From contig CAZVUW010000097.1 of the NCBI GenBank assembly GCA_964629825.1, forward strand, positions 1 to 11,940: a stretch of DNA of 11,940 bases, read 5' to 3'. This document shows, piece by piece, positions 5,663-11,940 of the stretch (positions are counted from its first letter, which is position 1; each line of letters starts with the position of its first letter). Below the pieces are notes generated by a model, which worked only from the letters and a program-made list of their open reading frames with translations, was not told where the DNA came from and searched no databases. The DNA is from CAZVUW01 sp964629825 (lineage in GTDB: Bacteria; Actinomycetota; Nitriliruptoria; Euzebyales; Egibacteraceae). The translations under genes and the position numbers were made by a program.

Positions 5663-6589
5663 ATGGCCTCCAACGAGACATCCCTTCCACGGACCAGCGG
5701 CGACCGGCTGGGCAAGGCCATGGGCGTCGTGAGCCTCGGGCTGGCCGGCGCCATGCTGGCCACGCCCGACGCCGTGGCCGAGACGGTCGGAGTCAGGAAG
5801 CCCACTCGGAGCACCCGCGCTCTGATGCGCTTCATCGGCAGCCACGAGCTGATGGCCGGCGCCGGGATCCTCAGCCGCCGGCGCGCCGCAGGCTGGCTGT
5901 GGAGCCGCGTCCTCGGCGACGTGCTGCACCTGGGCCTCCTGGCCGGCGCGATGGGGGGCAAGCGCACCGACGCCCGCCGGCTGAACCGCTCGATGATGGT
6001 GGTCGGCGGCTGCCTCTTCCTGGACGTGCTGGCGGCCATGACAGCGAGCCGCGGCGGGCGGCTGGGCGGTCCCCTGCACGCCAAGGCGACCACGACCATC
6101 CGCTGCACACCCGAGGAGGCCTACCGCCGCTGGCGCGACCTCGAGTCGCTGCCGACCTTCATGGACCACCTCGAGTCCGTCGAGGACCGCGGCGACGGCC
6201 GCTCCCGCTGGACCGCCAGGGGCCCGGCCGGCAGCAGCGTCTCCTGGGACGCGGAGATCACCGAGGACGTCCCCGGACGGCGGATCGGCTGGCGCAGCGT
6301 CGAGGGCTCCAAGGTCGCCACCACCGGCGCCGTCACCTTCACCCCGGCCGTGCAGGACCAGGGAACCGAGGTCACGGTCGAGCTCTCCTACAAGCCACCC
6401 GCCGGCCGCCTCGGCGCCGCCGTGGCGCTGCTGCTGGGCGAGGAGCCCGAGCAGCAGATCCGCGACGACCTGCGCCGCTTCAAGCAGATCATCGAGACCG
6501 GCGAGGTCATCCGCTCCGACGGCTCGCCCGAGGGCATGCGGACCAGCCGCCTGCTCCACCAGCGCCCCGCCCAGCCCCTGCCCGCCTGA
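5663..6589 (+). CDS. Membrane-anchored SRPBCC (START/polyketide-cyclase-like) protein
   Basis: A 308-residue two-part protein. Residues 1-130 contain hydrophobic segments near 17-35, 78-98 and 110-128 and resemble a small membrane domain. Residues about 140-285 form an SRPBCC/COQ10-like ligand-binding domain: KATTTIRCTPEEAYRRWRDLESLPTFM at its start, GPAGSSVSWDAEITEDVPGRRIGWRSVEGS in the middle, and a long C-terminal helix (EEPEQQIRDDLRRFKQIIETG). Such domains bind hydrophobic ligands such as lipids or quinones. The ATG at 5663 is preceded by AAAGGAG (5648-5654); the upstream in-frame ATG at 5630 lacks an RBS. It is followed 24 nt later by the alcohol dehydrogenase. I recall this SRPBCC/zinc-ADH pairing from other bacteria, so the two may share a substrate. 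Ligand unknown. Confidence 0.85.
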   Translation: MASNETSLPRTSGDRLGKAMGVVSLGLAGAMLATPDAVAETVGVRKPTRSTRALMRFIGSHELMAGAGILSRRRAAGWLWSRVLGDVLHLGLLAGAMGGKRTDARRLNRSMMVVGGCLFLDVLAAMTASRGGRLGGPLHAKATTTIRCTPEEAYRRWRDLESLPTFMDHLESVEDRGDGRSRWTARGPAGSSVSWDAEITEDVPGRRIGWRSVEGSKVATTGAVTFTPAVQDQGTEVTVELSYKPPAGRLGAAVALLLGEEPEQQIRDDLRRFKQIIETGEVIRSDGSPEGMRTSRLLHQRPAQPLPA

Positions 6590-6613
6590 CGGCCACCGAC
6601 CCAAGGAATCGAC

Positions 6614-7786
6614 ATGCGCGCCAACTGCTGGATGGGGACGCTCAAGCTCGAGGTCACCGACGTGCCCGACCCGAGCATCCTCAACGCCCGCGACGCGATC
6701 GTGCGGGTCACCTCGACCGCCATCTGCGGGTCTGACCTGCACCTGTACGACCACTACGTCCCGACGATGGAGAAGGGCGACATCCTCGGTCACGAGTTCC
6801 TCGGCGAGGTCGTCGAGGTCGGCGACGGGGTGAGCAACCTGCGCGTCGGCGACCGCGTGGTCGTGCCGTTCCCCATCGCCTGCGGCGCCTGCAACTCCTG
6901 CGAGCGCGAGCTGTACTCGCTGTGCGAGAACTCCAACCCCAACGCGGCGATGGCCGAGAAGATGTGGGGTTACTCGCCCGCCGGGATCTTCGGGTACTCC
7001 CACCTGCTCGGCGGCTTCGCCGGCGGTCAGGCCGAGTACGTCCGGGTGCCCTTCGCCGACGTCGGACCGGTGAAGGTCGAGTCCGACCTCTCCGACGAGA
7101 CCGTCCTGCCGCTGGCCGACATCTTCCCGACCGCCTACATGGGCGCAGACATGTGCGACATCACCGACGGAGACACCGTCGCTGTGTGGGGCGCAGGACC
7201 GGTCGGCCTGCTGGCCGCAGCCAGCGCCCGCCTGCTCGGCGCAGGTCGGGTCATCGTCATCGACCGCATCGCCAAGCGGCTGGAGCTCGCCCGCGAGCAC
7301 GTCGGCGCCGAGACCCTCGACTACACCGAGGTCGACGTGCTCGGCGCGCTGAAGGAGCTGACCGCCGGGCGCGGGCCCGACGCCTGCATCGACGCGGTCG
7401 GCATGGAGGCGCACCACCCCTCGCTGCCGATCGACCTGTACGAGAAGGGCAAGCAGCTCGCGCGGCTCGAGACCGAGCGGCCGCACGCGCTGCGCGAGGC
7501 GATCCTGGCCTGCCGCAACGGCGGGACCGTCTCGGTCGTCGGCGTCTACGGCGGCCTGCTCGACAAGTTCCCGATGGGTGCGATCGTGAACCGGTCGCTG
7601 ACCCTGCGCTCGGGCCAGTGCCACGTGCAGCGCTACCTGCCCGGGCTGCTGGACCGGATCCGCGCCGGCGAGATCGACCCGTCGTTCGTGTTCACGCACA
7701 CCATGCCGCTCGAGGAGGCCCCCGAGGCCTACGAGCTCTTCAAGCACAAGCAGGACGACTGCGTGAAGGTGCTGCTGAAGCCGTGA
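6614..7786 (+). CDS. Zinc-dependent alcohol dehydrogenase, glutathione-independent formaldehyde dehydrogenase-like
   Basis: A 390-residue medium-chain dehydrogenase/reductase. Catalytic zinc ligands are C38 (AICGSD), H60/E61 (GHEF) and D169 (LADIF), the pattern I recall for Pseudomonas putida formaldehyde dehydrogenase (Cys46, His67, Asp169). Structural zinc is held by C90, C93, C96 and C104. The Rossmann motif GAGPVG (193-198) followed by acidic D217 in VIVID indicates NAD preference over NADP. It should oxidise an alcohol, or dismutate or oxidise an aldehyde, in the cytoplasm; the actual substrate is unknown. The ATG at 6614 is preceded by AAGGAA at 6603-6608. It is probably co-transcribed with the SRPBCC gene 24 nt upstream. 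The stop lies 1 nt from the stop of the convergent MarR gene, leaving no room for a terminator between them. Confidence 0.92.
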   Translation: MRANCWMGTLKLEVTDVPDPSILNARDAIVRVTSTAICGSDLHLYDHYVPTMEKGDILGHEFLGEVVEVGDGVSNLRVGDRVVVPFPIACGACNSCERELYSLCENSNPNAAMAEKMWGYSPAGIFGYSHLLGGFAGGQAEYVRVPFADVGPVKVESDLSDETVLPLADIFPTAYMGADMCDITDGDTVAVWGAGPVGLLAAASARLLGAGRVIVIDRIAKRLELAREHVGAETLDYTEVDVLGALKELTAGRGPDACIDAVGMEAHHPSLPIDLYEKGKQLARLETERPHALREAILACRNGGTVSVVGVYGGLLDKFPMGAIVNRSLTLRSGQCHVQRYLPGLLDRIRAGEIDPSFVFTHTMPLEEAPEAYELFKHKQDDCVKVLLKP

Positions 7787-7787
7787 T

Positions 7788-8291
7788 CTAGAAGTCGCCG
7801 GCCCGCCGACGCAGGTGACGCAGCGCCGTGATCACCTCGTCGGTCTCGGCCGGGGCGAGGCCGGGGTCGGCGAACACCGTGTGGTTGAGCTTCTCGGTGG
7901 CGGCGAGCGCCCGCTCGCGACCCAGCTCGGTGATCTCGGCCAGCCGTGAGCGGCGGTCCTCGGGGTCGCGGGTGCGCTCGACGAAGCCCTGGCGCTCAAG
8001 GCGCGCGACGGCGCTGCTGACGCTGGTCGGGTGGACCTGCAGGCGCGTGCCGATCACCGTCATGGGCAGCCGCCCCGCCCGGCTGAAGTGCAGCAGCATC
8101 AGCACCTCATAGCGGGCGAACGTGAGGTCGTAGGGACGCAGGACCTCGTCGATCCGCGCCAGCAGGATCTGGTGCGCCCGCGCGATCGAGGTCACCGCCG
8201 CCATGCCGGCGGCGGCCTCCTCCCAGCCGTGGGCCACCCACTGCCGGCGCGCCTCCTCGATGGGGTCGAAGGGCAGTGGGGCTTTGGACAC
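7788..8291 (-). CDS. MarR-family transcriptional regulator
   Basis: A 167-residue winged-helix regulator. Helical dimerisation segments lie at about 8-50 and 125-165. The recognition region is LPMTVIGTRLQVHPTSVSSAVARLERQGFVER (75-106), followed by the wing DPEDRRSRLAEIT (109-121), the classic MarR DxRRxxxxLT pattern in slightly altered form. It should bind DNA as a dimer and respond to small phenolic or lipophilic ligands. Start: GTG at 8291 is preferred because GAGGTGA lies about 8 nt upstream on the minus strand; the longer GTG start at 8303 would overlap that RBS. It is convergent with the ADH gene and divergent from the YgjV-like gene, so autoregulation through the shared 88-nt upstream region is likely, and control of its neighbours is possible. 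Confidence 0.92.
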   Translation of the reverse strand: MSKAPLPFDPIEEARRQWVAHGWEEAAAGMAAVTSIARAHQILLARIDEVLRPYDLTFARYEVLMLLHFSRAGRLPMTVIGTRLQVHPTSVSSAVARLERQGFVERTRDPEDRRSRLAEITELGRERALAATEKLNHTVFADPGLAPAETDEVITALRHLRRRAGDF

Positions 8292-8325
8292 GCGGGAGCT
8301 CACCTCGTCGGCGGACGGCGCGCGC

Positions 8326-8353
8326 AGTGTAGAGCGGCTCGGATAGCGTCAGC
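8326..8353 (-). promoter_or_regulatory. Candidate promoter of the MarR gene
   Basis: On the minus strand GCTGAC (8353-8348) and TACACT (8331-8326) are separated by 16 nt, resembling -35 and -10 boxes. Transcription would start near 8319, giving a short leader of about 28 nt. The region is shared with the divergent membrane-protein gene. A distant GACGGC (8314-8319)/GCCGTC (8356-8361) repeat flanks it, but no compact MarR palindrome is evident. Confidence 0.35.
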
Positions 8354-8379
8354 GTGCCGTCTGCCGATAGGGGCTCGCC

Positions 8380-9006
8380 ATGTCGATCGATGCCGTCGAG
8401 GTGCTGGGCTATGTGGCCTCGGCCCTGGTGGTGCTCAGCCTGACCATGACCTCGCTGCTGCGCCTGCGCGCGGTGAGCCTGGTCGGGTCGGTGACGTTCG
8501 CCACCTACGCGATCCTCATAGGCGCGATCCCGGTGGCGCTCACCAACGCGGCCATCGCCGGGATCAACATCTTCCACCTGCGGCGGCTGTGGCGTGACCG
8601 CTCGGTGCGCAGCTACTTCGAGGTGGTGCCCGCCCACCCCGCCTCGGCGGTGCTGCGCCGCTTCATCGAGTTCCACTTCGAGGACATCCGTCGCTTCCAG
8701 CCCTCGTTCTCGGGGCTGCGGGACGAGCACCTGGCCTGGTGGATCCTGCGCGACGCCGTGCCGGCGGGCCTGGTGCTGGCGCTGCGACGCGACGACGGGT
8801 CCGCCCACCTCGACCTCGACTACGTCACCGAGCCGCACCGCGACTTCGAGCCGGGCGCGATCCTCTACGGGCCGGCGGGGCCGTTCCGCGAGCACGGCAT
8901 CGAGCGGGTCGTGAGCGAGCCGGGGTCCCCGGCGCACCAGCGCTACCTGGCCCGGATGGGCTTCCGGCCCGAGGGCGACCTGCTGGTGCGCGAGGTGCCG
9001 GACTAG
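8380..9006 (+). CDS. YgjV-like inner-membrane protein with C-terminal GNAT-like domain
   Basis: A 208-residue protein in two parts. Residues 1-70 are hydrophobic, with three likely membrane helices (6-25, 31-50, 52-66), and resemble the YgjV inner-membrane family (EVLGYVASALVVLSLTMTSLLRLRAVSLVG, then ITNAAIA-like and NIFHLRRLW). Residues 78-205 are soluble. The ending (HQRYLARMGFRPEGDLLVREV) looks like the last strand-helix-strand of a GNAT acyltransferase, but the acetyl-CoA loop (R/QxxGxG/A) is not clear, so activity is doubtful. The ATG start at 8380 has AGGGG at 8369-8373. No specific function is known to me. The gene is divergent from marR. Its TAG stop lies in a CTAG that is also the stop of tyrS on the other strand, a 4-nt tail-to-tail overlap. 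Confidence 0.75.
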   Translation: MSIDAVEVLGYVASALVVLSLTMTSLLRLRAVSLVGSVTFATYAILIGAIPVALTNAAIAGINIFHLRRLWRDRSVRSYFEVVPAHPASAVLRRFIEFHFEDIRRFQPSFSGLRDEHLAWWILRDAVPAGLVLALRRDDGSAHLDLDYVTEPHRDFEPGAILYGPAGPFREHGIERVVSEPGSPAHQRYLARMGFRPEGDLLVREVPD

Positions 9007-10277
9007 GAGCGCAGCACCTCGACCGCGGCCAGGTGGCGCTTGCCGCGCCGCAGCACGAGGAAGCGCCCATGGAGCAGGTCTTCGGGGCGTGGCACGTGGT
9101 CCTCGGAGGGCACGCGAATGTTGTTCACATGCGCGCCGCCGTCGCGGACGGCGCGGCGGGCCGCCGACTTGCTCTCGACCAGGCCGGTCTCGGCGAAGAG
9201 ATCCACGACGGGCGGCAGCCCGTCCGCGCCGGCGTGCACGGTCGCGCGCGGGAGCTCCGCCAACGAGGCCTCGAGCAGATCCTCGTCCAAGGCCGTCAGG
9301 TCGCCGCGCCCGAAGAGCGCCCGGCTGGCGGCCACGACCGCGTCTCGCTCCGCCGGGGAGTGCACGAGCGCCGTCAGCTCGTCGGCCAGGGCGCGCTGAG
9401 CCTCGCGGGCTGCGGGGCGCTCGCGGACGGCCTCGGCCAGCTCCTCGATCTCCGCGCGCGGCCGGAAGCTGAGCGCCTTCAGGTAGCTGATGACGTCGCG
9501 GTCATCGGTGTTGAACCAGAACTGGTAGAAGGCGTACGGGCTGGTCATCGCGGGATCCAGCCACACCGCGCCCGACTCGGTCTTGCCGAACTTCGTGCCG
9601 TCCGCCTTGGTCAGCAGCGGCGTCGTCAGGGCATGGCCCGAGCCGCCCTCCATGCGCCGGATGAGGTCGAGCCCGGCGGTGATGTTGCCCCACTGGTCGC
9701 TGCCGCCGACCTGAAGCCGGCAGCCGTAGCGCCGGTAGAGCTCCACGAAGTCGAGGGCCTGAAGCAGCACGTAGCTGAACTCGGTGTAGCTGATACCGGT
9801 CTCCAGGCGGGCCTTGACCGACTCGCGCGCCAGCATCGTGTTGATGCTGAAGTGCTTGCCGACGTCGCGCAGCAGCTCGATGGCGCTCAGCTCACCGGTC
9901 CAGTCGAGGTTGTTGACCAGCAGGGCGGGGTTGTCGCCCTCGAAGTCGAGGAAGCGCTCGAGCTGGCCGCGCAGCCGCTCCACCCACTCGGCGACGACCT
10001 CGGCCTCGTTGAGCGCGCGCTCGGCCGACTTGAACGACGGGTCGCCGATCAGCCCTGTGGCGCCCCCCACCAGGCCGATCGCGCGGTGGCCCGCCAGCTG
10101 GAAGCGCCGCAGCGTGATGACCTGGAGCAGGTGCCCGACGTGCAGGCTCGCCGCCGTCGGGTCGAAGCCGATGTACAGCGTGATCGGCCCGGCGTCCAGG
10201 TCGGCGGACAGCGCCGCCTCGTCGGTGGACTGCGCGATCAGCCCACGCCAGTGAAGGTCCTCGAGGAGCTCGTTCAT
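9003..10277 (-). CDS. tyrS: Tyrosyl-tRNA synthetase
   Basis: A 424-residue class I synthetase that charges tRNA-Tyr. The HIGH-type motif is HVGH (46-49) after YIGFDPTAASL. The tyrosine-binding core includes GGATGLIGDPS (71-81), and GSDQWGN (192-198) and KFGKT (229-233, the KMSKS equivalent) are present. A C-terminal S4 RNA-binding domain (about 355-415, VDLFAETGLVESKSAARRAVRDGGAHVNN) completes the bacterial TyrS architecture, and the length is typical (about 420). Start: ATG at 10277 is taken; a GTG directly upstream at 10280 adds one residue, and neither has a strong RBS. It lies 78 nt downstream of asd on the same strand, with no strong terminator between, so it may be read with lysC-asd or have its own promoter. 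Confidence 0.98.
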   Translation of the reverse strand: MNELLEDLHWRGLIAQSTDEAALSADLDAGPITLYIGFDPTAASLHVGHLLQVITLRRFQLAGHRAIGLVGGATGLIGDPSFKSAERALNEAEVVAEWVERLRGQLERFLDFEGDNPALLVNNLDWTGELSAIELLRDVGKHFSINTMLARESVKARLETGISYTEFSYVLLQALDFVELYRRYGCRLQVGGSDQWGNITAGLDLIRRMEGGSGHALTTPLLTKADGTKFGKTESGAVWLDPAMTSPYAFYQFWFNTDDRDVISYLKALSFRPRAEIEELAEAVRERPAAREAQRALADELTALVHSPAERDAVVAASRALFGRGDLTALDEDLLEASLAELPRATVHAGADGLPPVVDLFAETGLVESKSAARRAVRDGGAHVNNIRVPSEDHVPRPEDLLHGRFLVLRRGKRHLAAVEVLRS

Positions 10278-10355
10278 CACCGCCGATGATCGCTGACCGG
10301 GCCCTGCGCCGCACGCCTCGGCCCGACATCCCGGCCGGAGCGGGGGACGCTGGGA

Positions 10356-11516
10356 TCAGACGTGGCCCTTGGCGACCAGCAGCTCGGCGATCTGCACCGT
10401 GTTGAGCGCCGCGCCCTTCAGCAGGTTGTCGCCCACCACGAAGAAGTTGATCGCGTGCGGGTCGACCAGGTCGAGGCGGATGCGTCCGACCGCGACCTCG
10501 TTGCGGCCGGCGTACTCCAGCGGCGTCGGCGCGTGGTCCACGATCAGGTTCGGGAAGTGGTCCATCGAGGCGATCGCGTCGGCGACCGAGCGGATCTCGT
10601 CCTCGCAGACGGCCCGGATCTGCACCGCATGCCCGACCATCACCGGGACCCGCACGCAGGTCGGCGCCACCGCGAGGTCCGGCAGGCCGAGGATCTTGCG
10701 CGACTCGTTCTGGAGCTTCATCTCCTCGTCGGTGTAGCCGTTGTCCAGCTCGGTGCCGATCAACGGCACGACGTTGAACGCCAGCGGCTTGCCGAACACC
10801 TCGGCGCTCACCTTGCTCGCGGCGGCTGCTCCGTCGTTGCGCAGCGCATCCGCCGCGGCGAACAGCGGCTCGATCTGGTCGCTGAGCTCGTCGATCCCCT
10901 TCTGGCCCGCCCCGCCCGCGGCCTGGAAGCTGGTCGCGGTGAAGCCGACCAGCCGGTAGGCGTCGTGCAGCGCCTTCAGCGGCAGCATCGCCACCATGGT
11001 CGTGCAGTTGGGGTTGGCGACGATGCCCTTCGGTGGGCGCTCGTCGAGGACGTGCTCGTTGACCTCTGTCACCACCAGGGGGACGTCCGGGTCCATGCGC
11101 CAGGCCGAGGAGTTGTCCACGACCAGCGCCCCGGCGGCCACGGCCTCGGGGGCGTAGCGGCGCGAGGCCGCCCCACCGGCCGAGAACAGGGCGAGGTCGA
11201 CGCCGTCGAAGACACCCGGCTCGTCGATGGCGCGCACGGTCACCTCGCGGCCGGCGACTCGCACAACCCTGCCCGCCGAGCGCTGTGTGGCGATCGCGAC
11301 GACGTCGTCGCAGGGGAAGTCGCGCTCCTCCAGCAGGTGGCAAAGGTCCTGGCCCACCGCCCCGGTCGCGCCGACGACAGCGACGGTCCTGCGGCTCCTT
11401 CCAGGGCCGCTACCGCTTTCGCTACTTGAGCGGCTCCTTCCAGGGCCGCTACCGCTTTCGCTACTTGAGCGGCTCCTTCCAGGGCCGCTACCGCTTTCGC
11501 CACTTGAGCGGCTCAT
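10356..11516 (-). CDS. asd: Aspartate-semialdehyde dehydrogenase with a repeat-derived N-terminal tail
   Basis: The enzyme reduces aspartyl-phosphate to aspartate semialdehyde with NADPH, feeding lysine/diaminopimelate, threonine and methionine synthesis. Core features: NADP loop GATGAVG (49-55), nucleophile C171 in NPNCTTM, Q198 in SFQAAGGAG, and the CVRVPVMVGH substrate segment (R289, H296). The core from residue 43 is about 344 residues, normal for the family. Residues 2-40 are extra: three copies of a 13-residue unit (SRSS-S/G-ESGSGPGR), a basic, Ser/Gly-rich and probably disordered tail encoded by a 39-bp tandem repeat. The ATG at 11516 is firm. It overlaps the lysC stop as ATGA, GGAGGAG precedes it, and no ATG, GTG or TTG lies between the repeats and the Rossmann fold. 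Tail codons (TCA, AGT, GGT, GGA, AGG) differ from the gene body. It is coupled to lysC. Confidence 0.96.
   Translation of the reverse strand: MSRSSGESGSGPGRSRSSSESGSGPGRSRSSSESGSGPGRSRRTVAVVGATGAVGQDLCHLLEERDFPCDDVVAIATQRSAGRVVRVAGREVTVRAIDEPGVFDGVDLALFSAGGAASRRYAPEAVAAGALVVDNSSAWRMDPDVPLVVTEVNEHVLDERPPKGIVANPNCTTMVAMLPLKALHDAYRLVGFTATSFQAAGGAGQKGIDELSDQIEPLFAAADALRNDGAAAASKVSAEVFGKPLAFNVVPLIGTELDNGYTDEEMKLQNESRKILGLPDLAVAPTCVRVPVMVGHAVQIRAVCEDEIRSVADAIASMDHFPNLIVDHAPTPLEYAGRNEVAVGRIRLDLVDPHAINFFVVGDNLLKGAALNTVQIAELLVAKGHV
11391..11514. repeat. 39-bp tandem repeat, three copies plus partial, inside the 5' end of asd
   Basis: Copies lie at 11391-11429, 11430-11468 and 11469-11507, with a 7-nt partial copy (GCGGCTC) at 11508-11514. 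They are identical apart from one T-to-C change near 11501, which turns Ser into Gly in the copy nearest the start codon. Because 39 is divisible by three, copy-number change would lengthen or shorten the protein without a frameshift. On the mRNA strand each unit holds a GCCGCT/AGCGGC inverted repeat, an inner GC-GAAA-GC tetraloop, and a Shine-Dalgarno-like GGAAGGAG at the junction with the next copy (plus-strand CTCCTTCC at 11395, 11434 and 11473). Confidence 0.95.
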
Positions 11517-11940
11517 GATGACTCCTCCGCGACGATGGGCTCGAAGCGCACCCCGTTGTCCAGCCTGAAGCGCTCGTGCAGGGCGCGCACCGCGGTCTCG
11601 ATGTCCTCCTGGCGGACCACCACCGAGATGCGGATGGTCGAGGTCGAGATCATCTCGATGTTGACCCCCGCCTTGGCAAGCGCGTCGAAGCAGGCGGCCG
11701 CCACGCCGGGGTGGGTCTTCATGCCGGCCCCGATGAGCGACACCTTGCCGATCTGCTCGTCGAGGACGATGTCGCCCATCTCGACCTCGCTGCGCAGACC
11801 CTCGAGGATGCGCAGAGCGTGCGGTCCGTCCGCTGTCGGCAGCGTGAAGGACACGTCCGTCGTGCCCGCCACCGACACGTTCTGGACGATCATGTCGATG
11901 TTGATGTTCTCGTCCGCGAGCGCCGTGAAGATGCGCGCGG
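11513..11940 (-). CDS. lysC: Aspartate kinase, C-terminal regulatory part (5' end beyond window)
   Basis: This is the C-terminal 142 codons of aspartokinase, which phosphorylates aspartate in the first step of the aspartate amino-acid pathway. The reading frame stays open to the window edge; the kinase domain lies outside. What is visible is the tandem ACT regulatory region. The first ACT repeat shows ALADENINIDMIVQNVS and a following TDVSFTLP; the second shows KVSLIGAGMKTHPGVAAACFDALAKAGVNIEMISTSTIRISVVV. These repeats normally bind lysine and/or threonine for feedback inhibition. An internal ATG at 11893 could mimic the separate beta-subunit start seen in some alpha/beta aspartokinases, but its RBS is not convincing. 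The TGA stop overlaps the asd ATG (11513-11516), the usual lysC-asd coupling. Confidence 0.97.
   Translation of the reverse strand, partial: ARIFTALADENINIDMIVQNVSVAGTTDVSFTLPTADGPHALRILEGLRSEVEMGDIVLDEQIGKVSLIGAGMKTHPGVAAACFDALAKAGVNIEMISTSTIRISVVVRQEDIETAVRALHERFRLDNGVRFEPIVAEESS

Noticed and set aside
4274..7747. Open minus-strand frame of 1157 codons opposite the thiolase, SRPBCC and ADH genes
   Set aside because: It is a shadow of the plus-strand genes: high GC at third positions removes stops in the complementary frame. Composition is low-complexity (Gly/Ala/Val/Asp/His-rich) with no domain signature, while the plus-strand genes have full catalytic motifs.
9116..9130. ATGTTGTTCACAT resembling the arm of the palindrome at 2919
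   Set aside because: Only a short match, lying within tyrS codons for HVNNI; it lacks the paired arm, so coincidence is the simpler reading.
8739..10289. Plus-strand frame of 516 codons antisense to tyrS
   Set aside because: tyrS on the minus strand carries HVGH, KFGKT and an S4 domain; the plus frame is its mirror with no own motifs or RBS.
10299..10323. GGGCC...GGCCC repeat between asd and tyrS as a terminator
   Set aside because: Five-bp arms with a 15-nt spacer and no U tract; expected by chance at this GC content.
10362..11429. Plus-strand frame of 355 codons antisense to asd
   Set aside because: Shadow of asd; no domain and biased composition.
11391..11514. CRISPR array or recombination-site array for the 39-bp units
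   Set aside because: The units are directly contiguous with no variable spacers and are in frame within asd, so this is a coding minisatellite.
11513..11893. Separate beta-subunit aspartokinase gene starting at 11893
   Set aside because: The frame remains open upstream through ACT-domain residues (ALADENINI), so this is the tail of full lysC; an internal start is possible but has no convincing RBS.

Overview
The window is very GC-rich (roughly 70% or more by eye), with strong G/C at third codon positions, many GTG/TTG starts, GGAGG-type ribosome binding sites and a tRNA gene without an encoded CCA end. This suggests a high-GC actinobacterium (Actinomycetota). A deep-branching class such as Thermoleophilia or Acidimicrobiia is a guess; no taxonomic marker here settles it. 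Genes are densely packed, no transposon, phage or CRISPR signature is visible, and most coding regions look intact and chromosomal.

Layout. Positions 1-109: tRNA-Pro(CGG) followed by a perfect palindromic hairpin. Positions 132-1572: a MazG-like NTP pyrophosphohydrolase with a C-terminal cysteine cluster, then an alpha-methylacyl-CoA racemase. Positions 1625-2878: a cytoplasmic trypsin-fold serine protease followed by a 75-residue protein that looks like a free-standing copy of the protease's N-terminal domain. An 18-bp-stem hairpin closes this block against a convergent DoxX membrane protein gene (2959-3465, minus). Positions 3558-5587: a crotonase with an altered active site, translationally coupled to a thiolase. 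Positions 5663-7786: a membrane-anchored SRPBCC protein and a zinc-dependent, formaldehyde-dehydrogenase-like alcohol dehydrogenase. Positions 7788-8291 (minus): a MarR regulator, divergent from a YgjV-like membrane protein with a GNAT-like tail (8380-9006). Positions 9003-11940 (minus): the lysC-asd-tyrS cluster, with lysC cut by the window edge.

How the parts fit. The racemase, crotonase and thiolase suggest degradation of methyl-branched or cyclic acyl-CoAs (terpenoid- or sterol-like), although they are not one uninterrupted operon. The lysC-asd pair makes aspartate semialdehyde for lysine, threonine, methionine and diaminopimelate. The SRPBCC/ADH pair may act on aldehydes or lipophilic ligands.

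Most unusual items: (1) the protease plus solo-domain pair; (2) three in-frame 39-bp tandem repeats at the start of asd that add a Ser/Arg/Gly-rich N-terminal tail; (3) replacement of both catalytic glutamates in the crotonase, with a His/Asp pair as in 6-oxocamphor-hydrolase-type enzymes; (4) a CTAG tetranucleotide that supplies the stop codon of two convergent genes at once.
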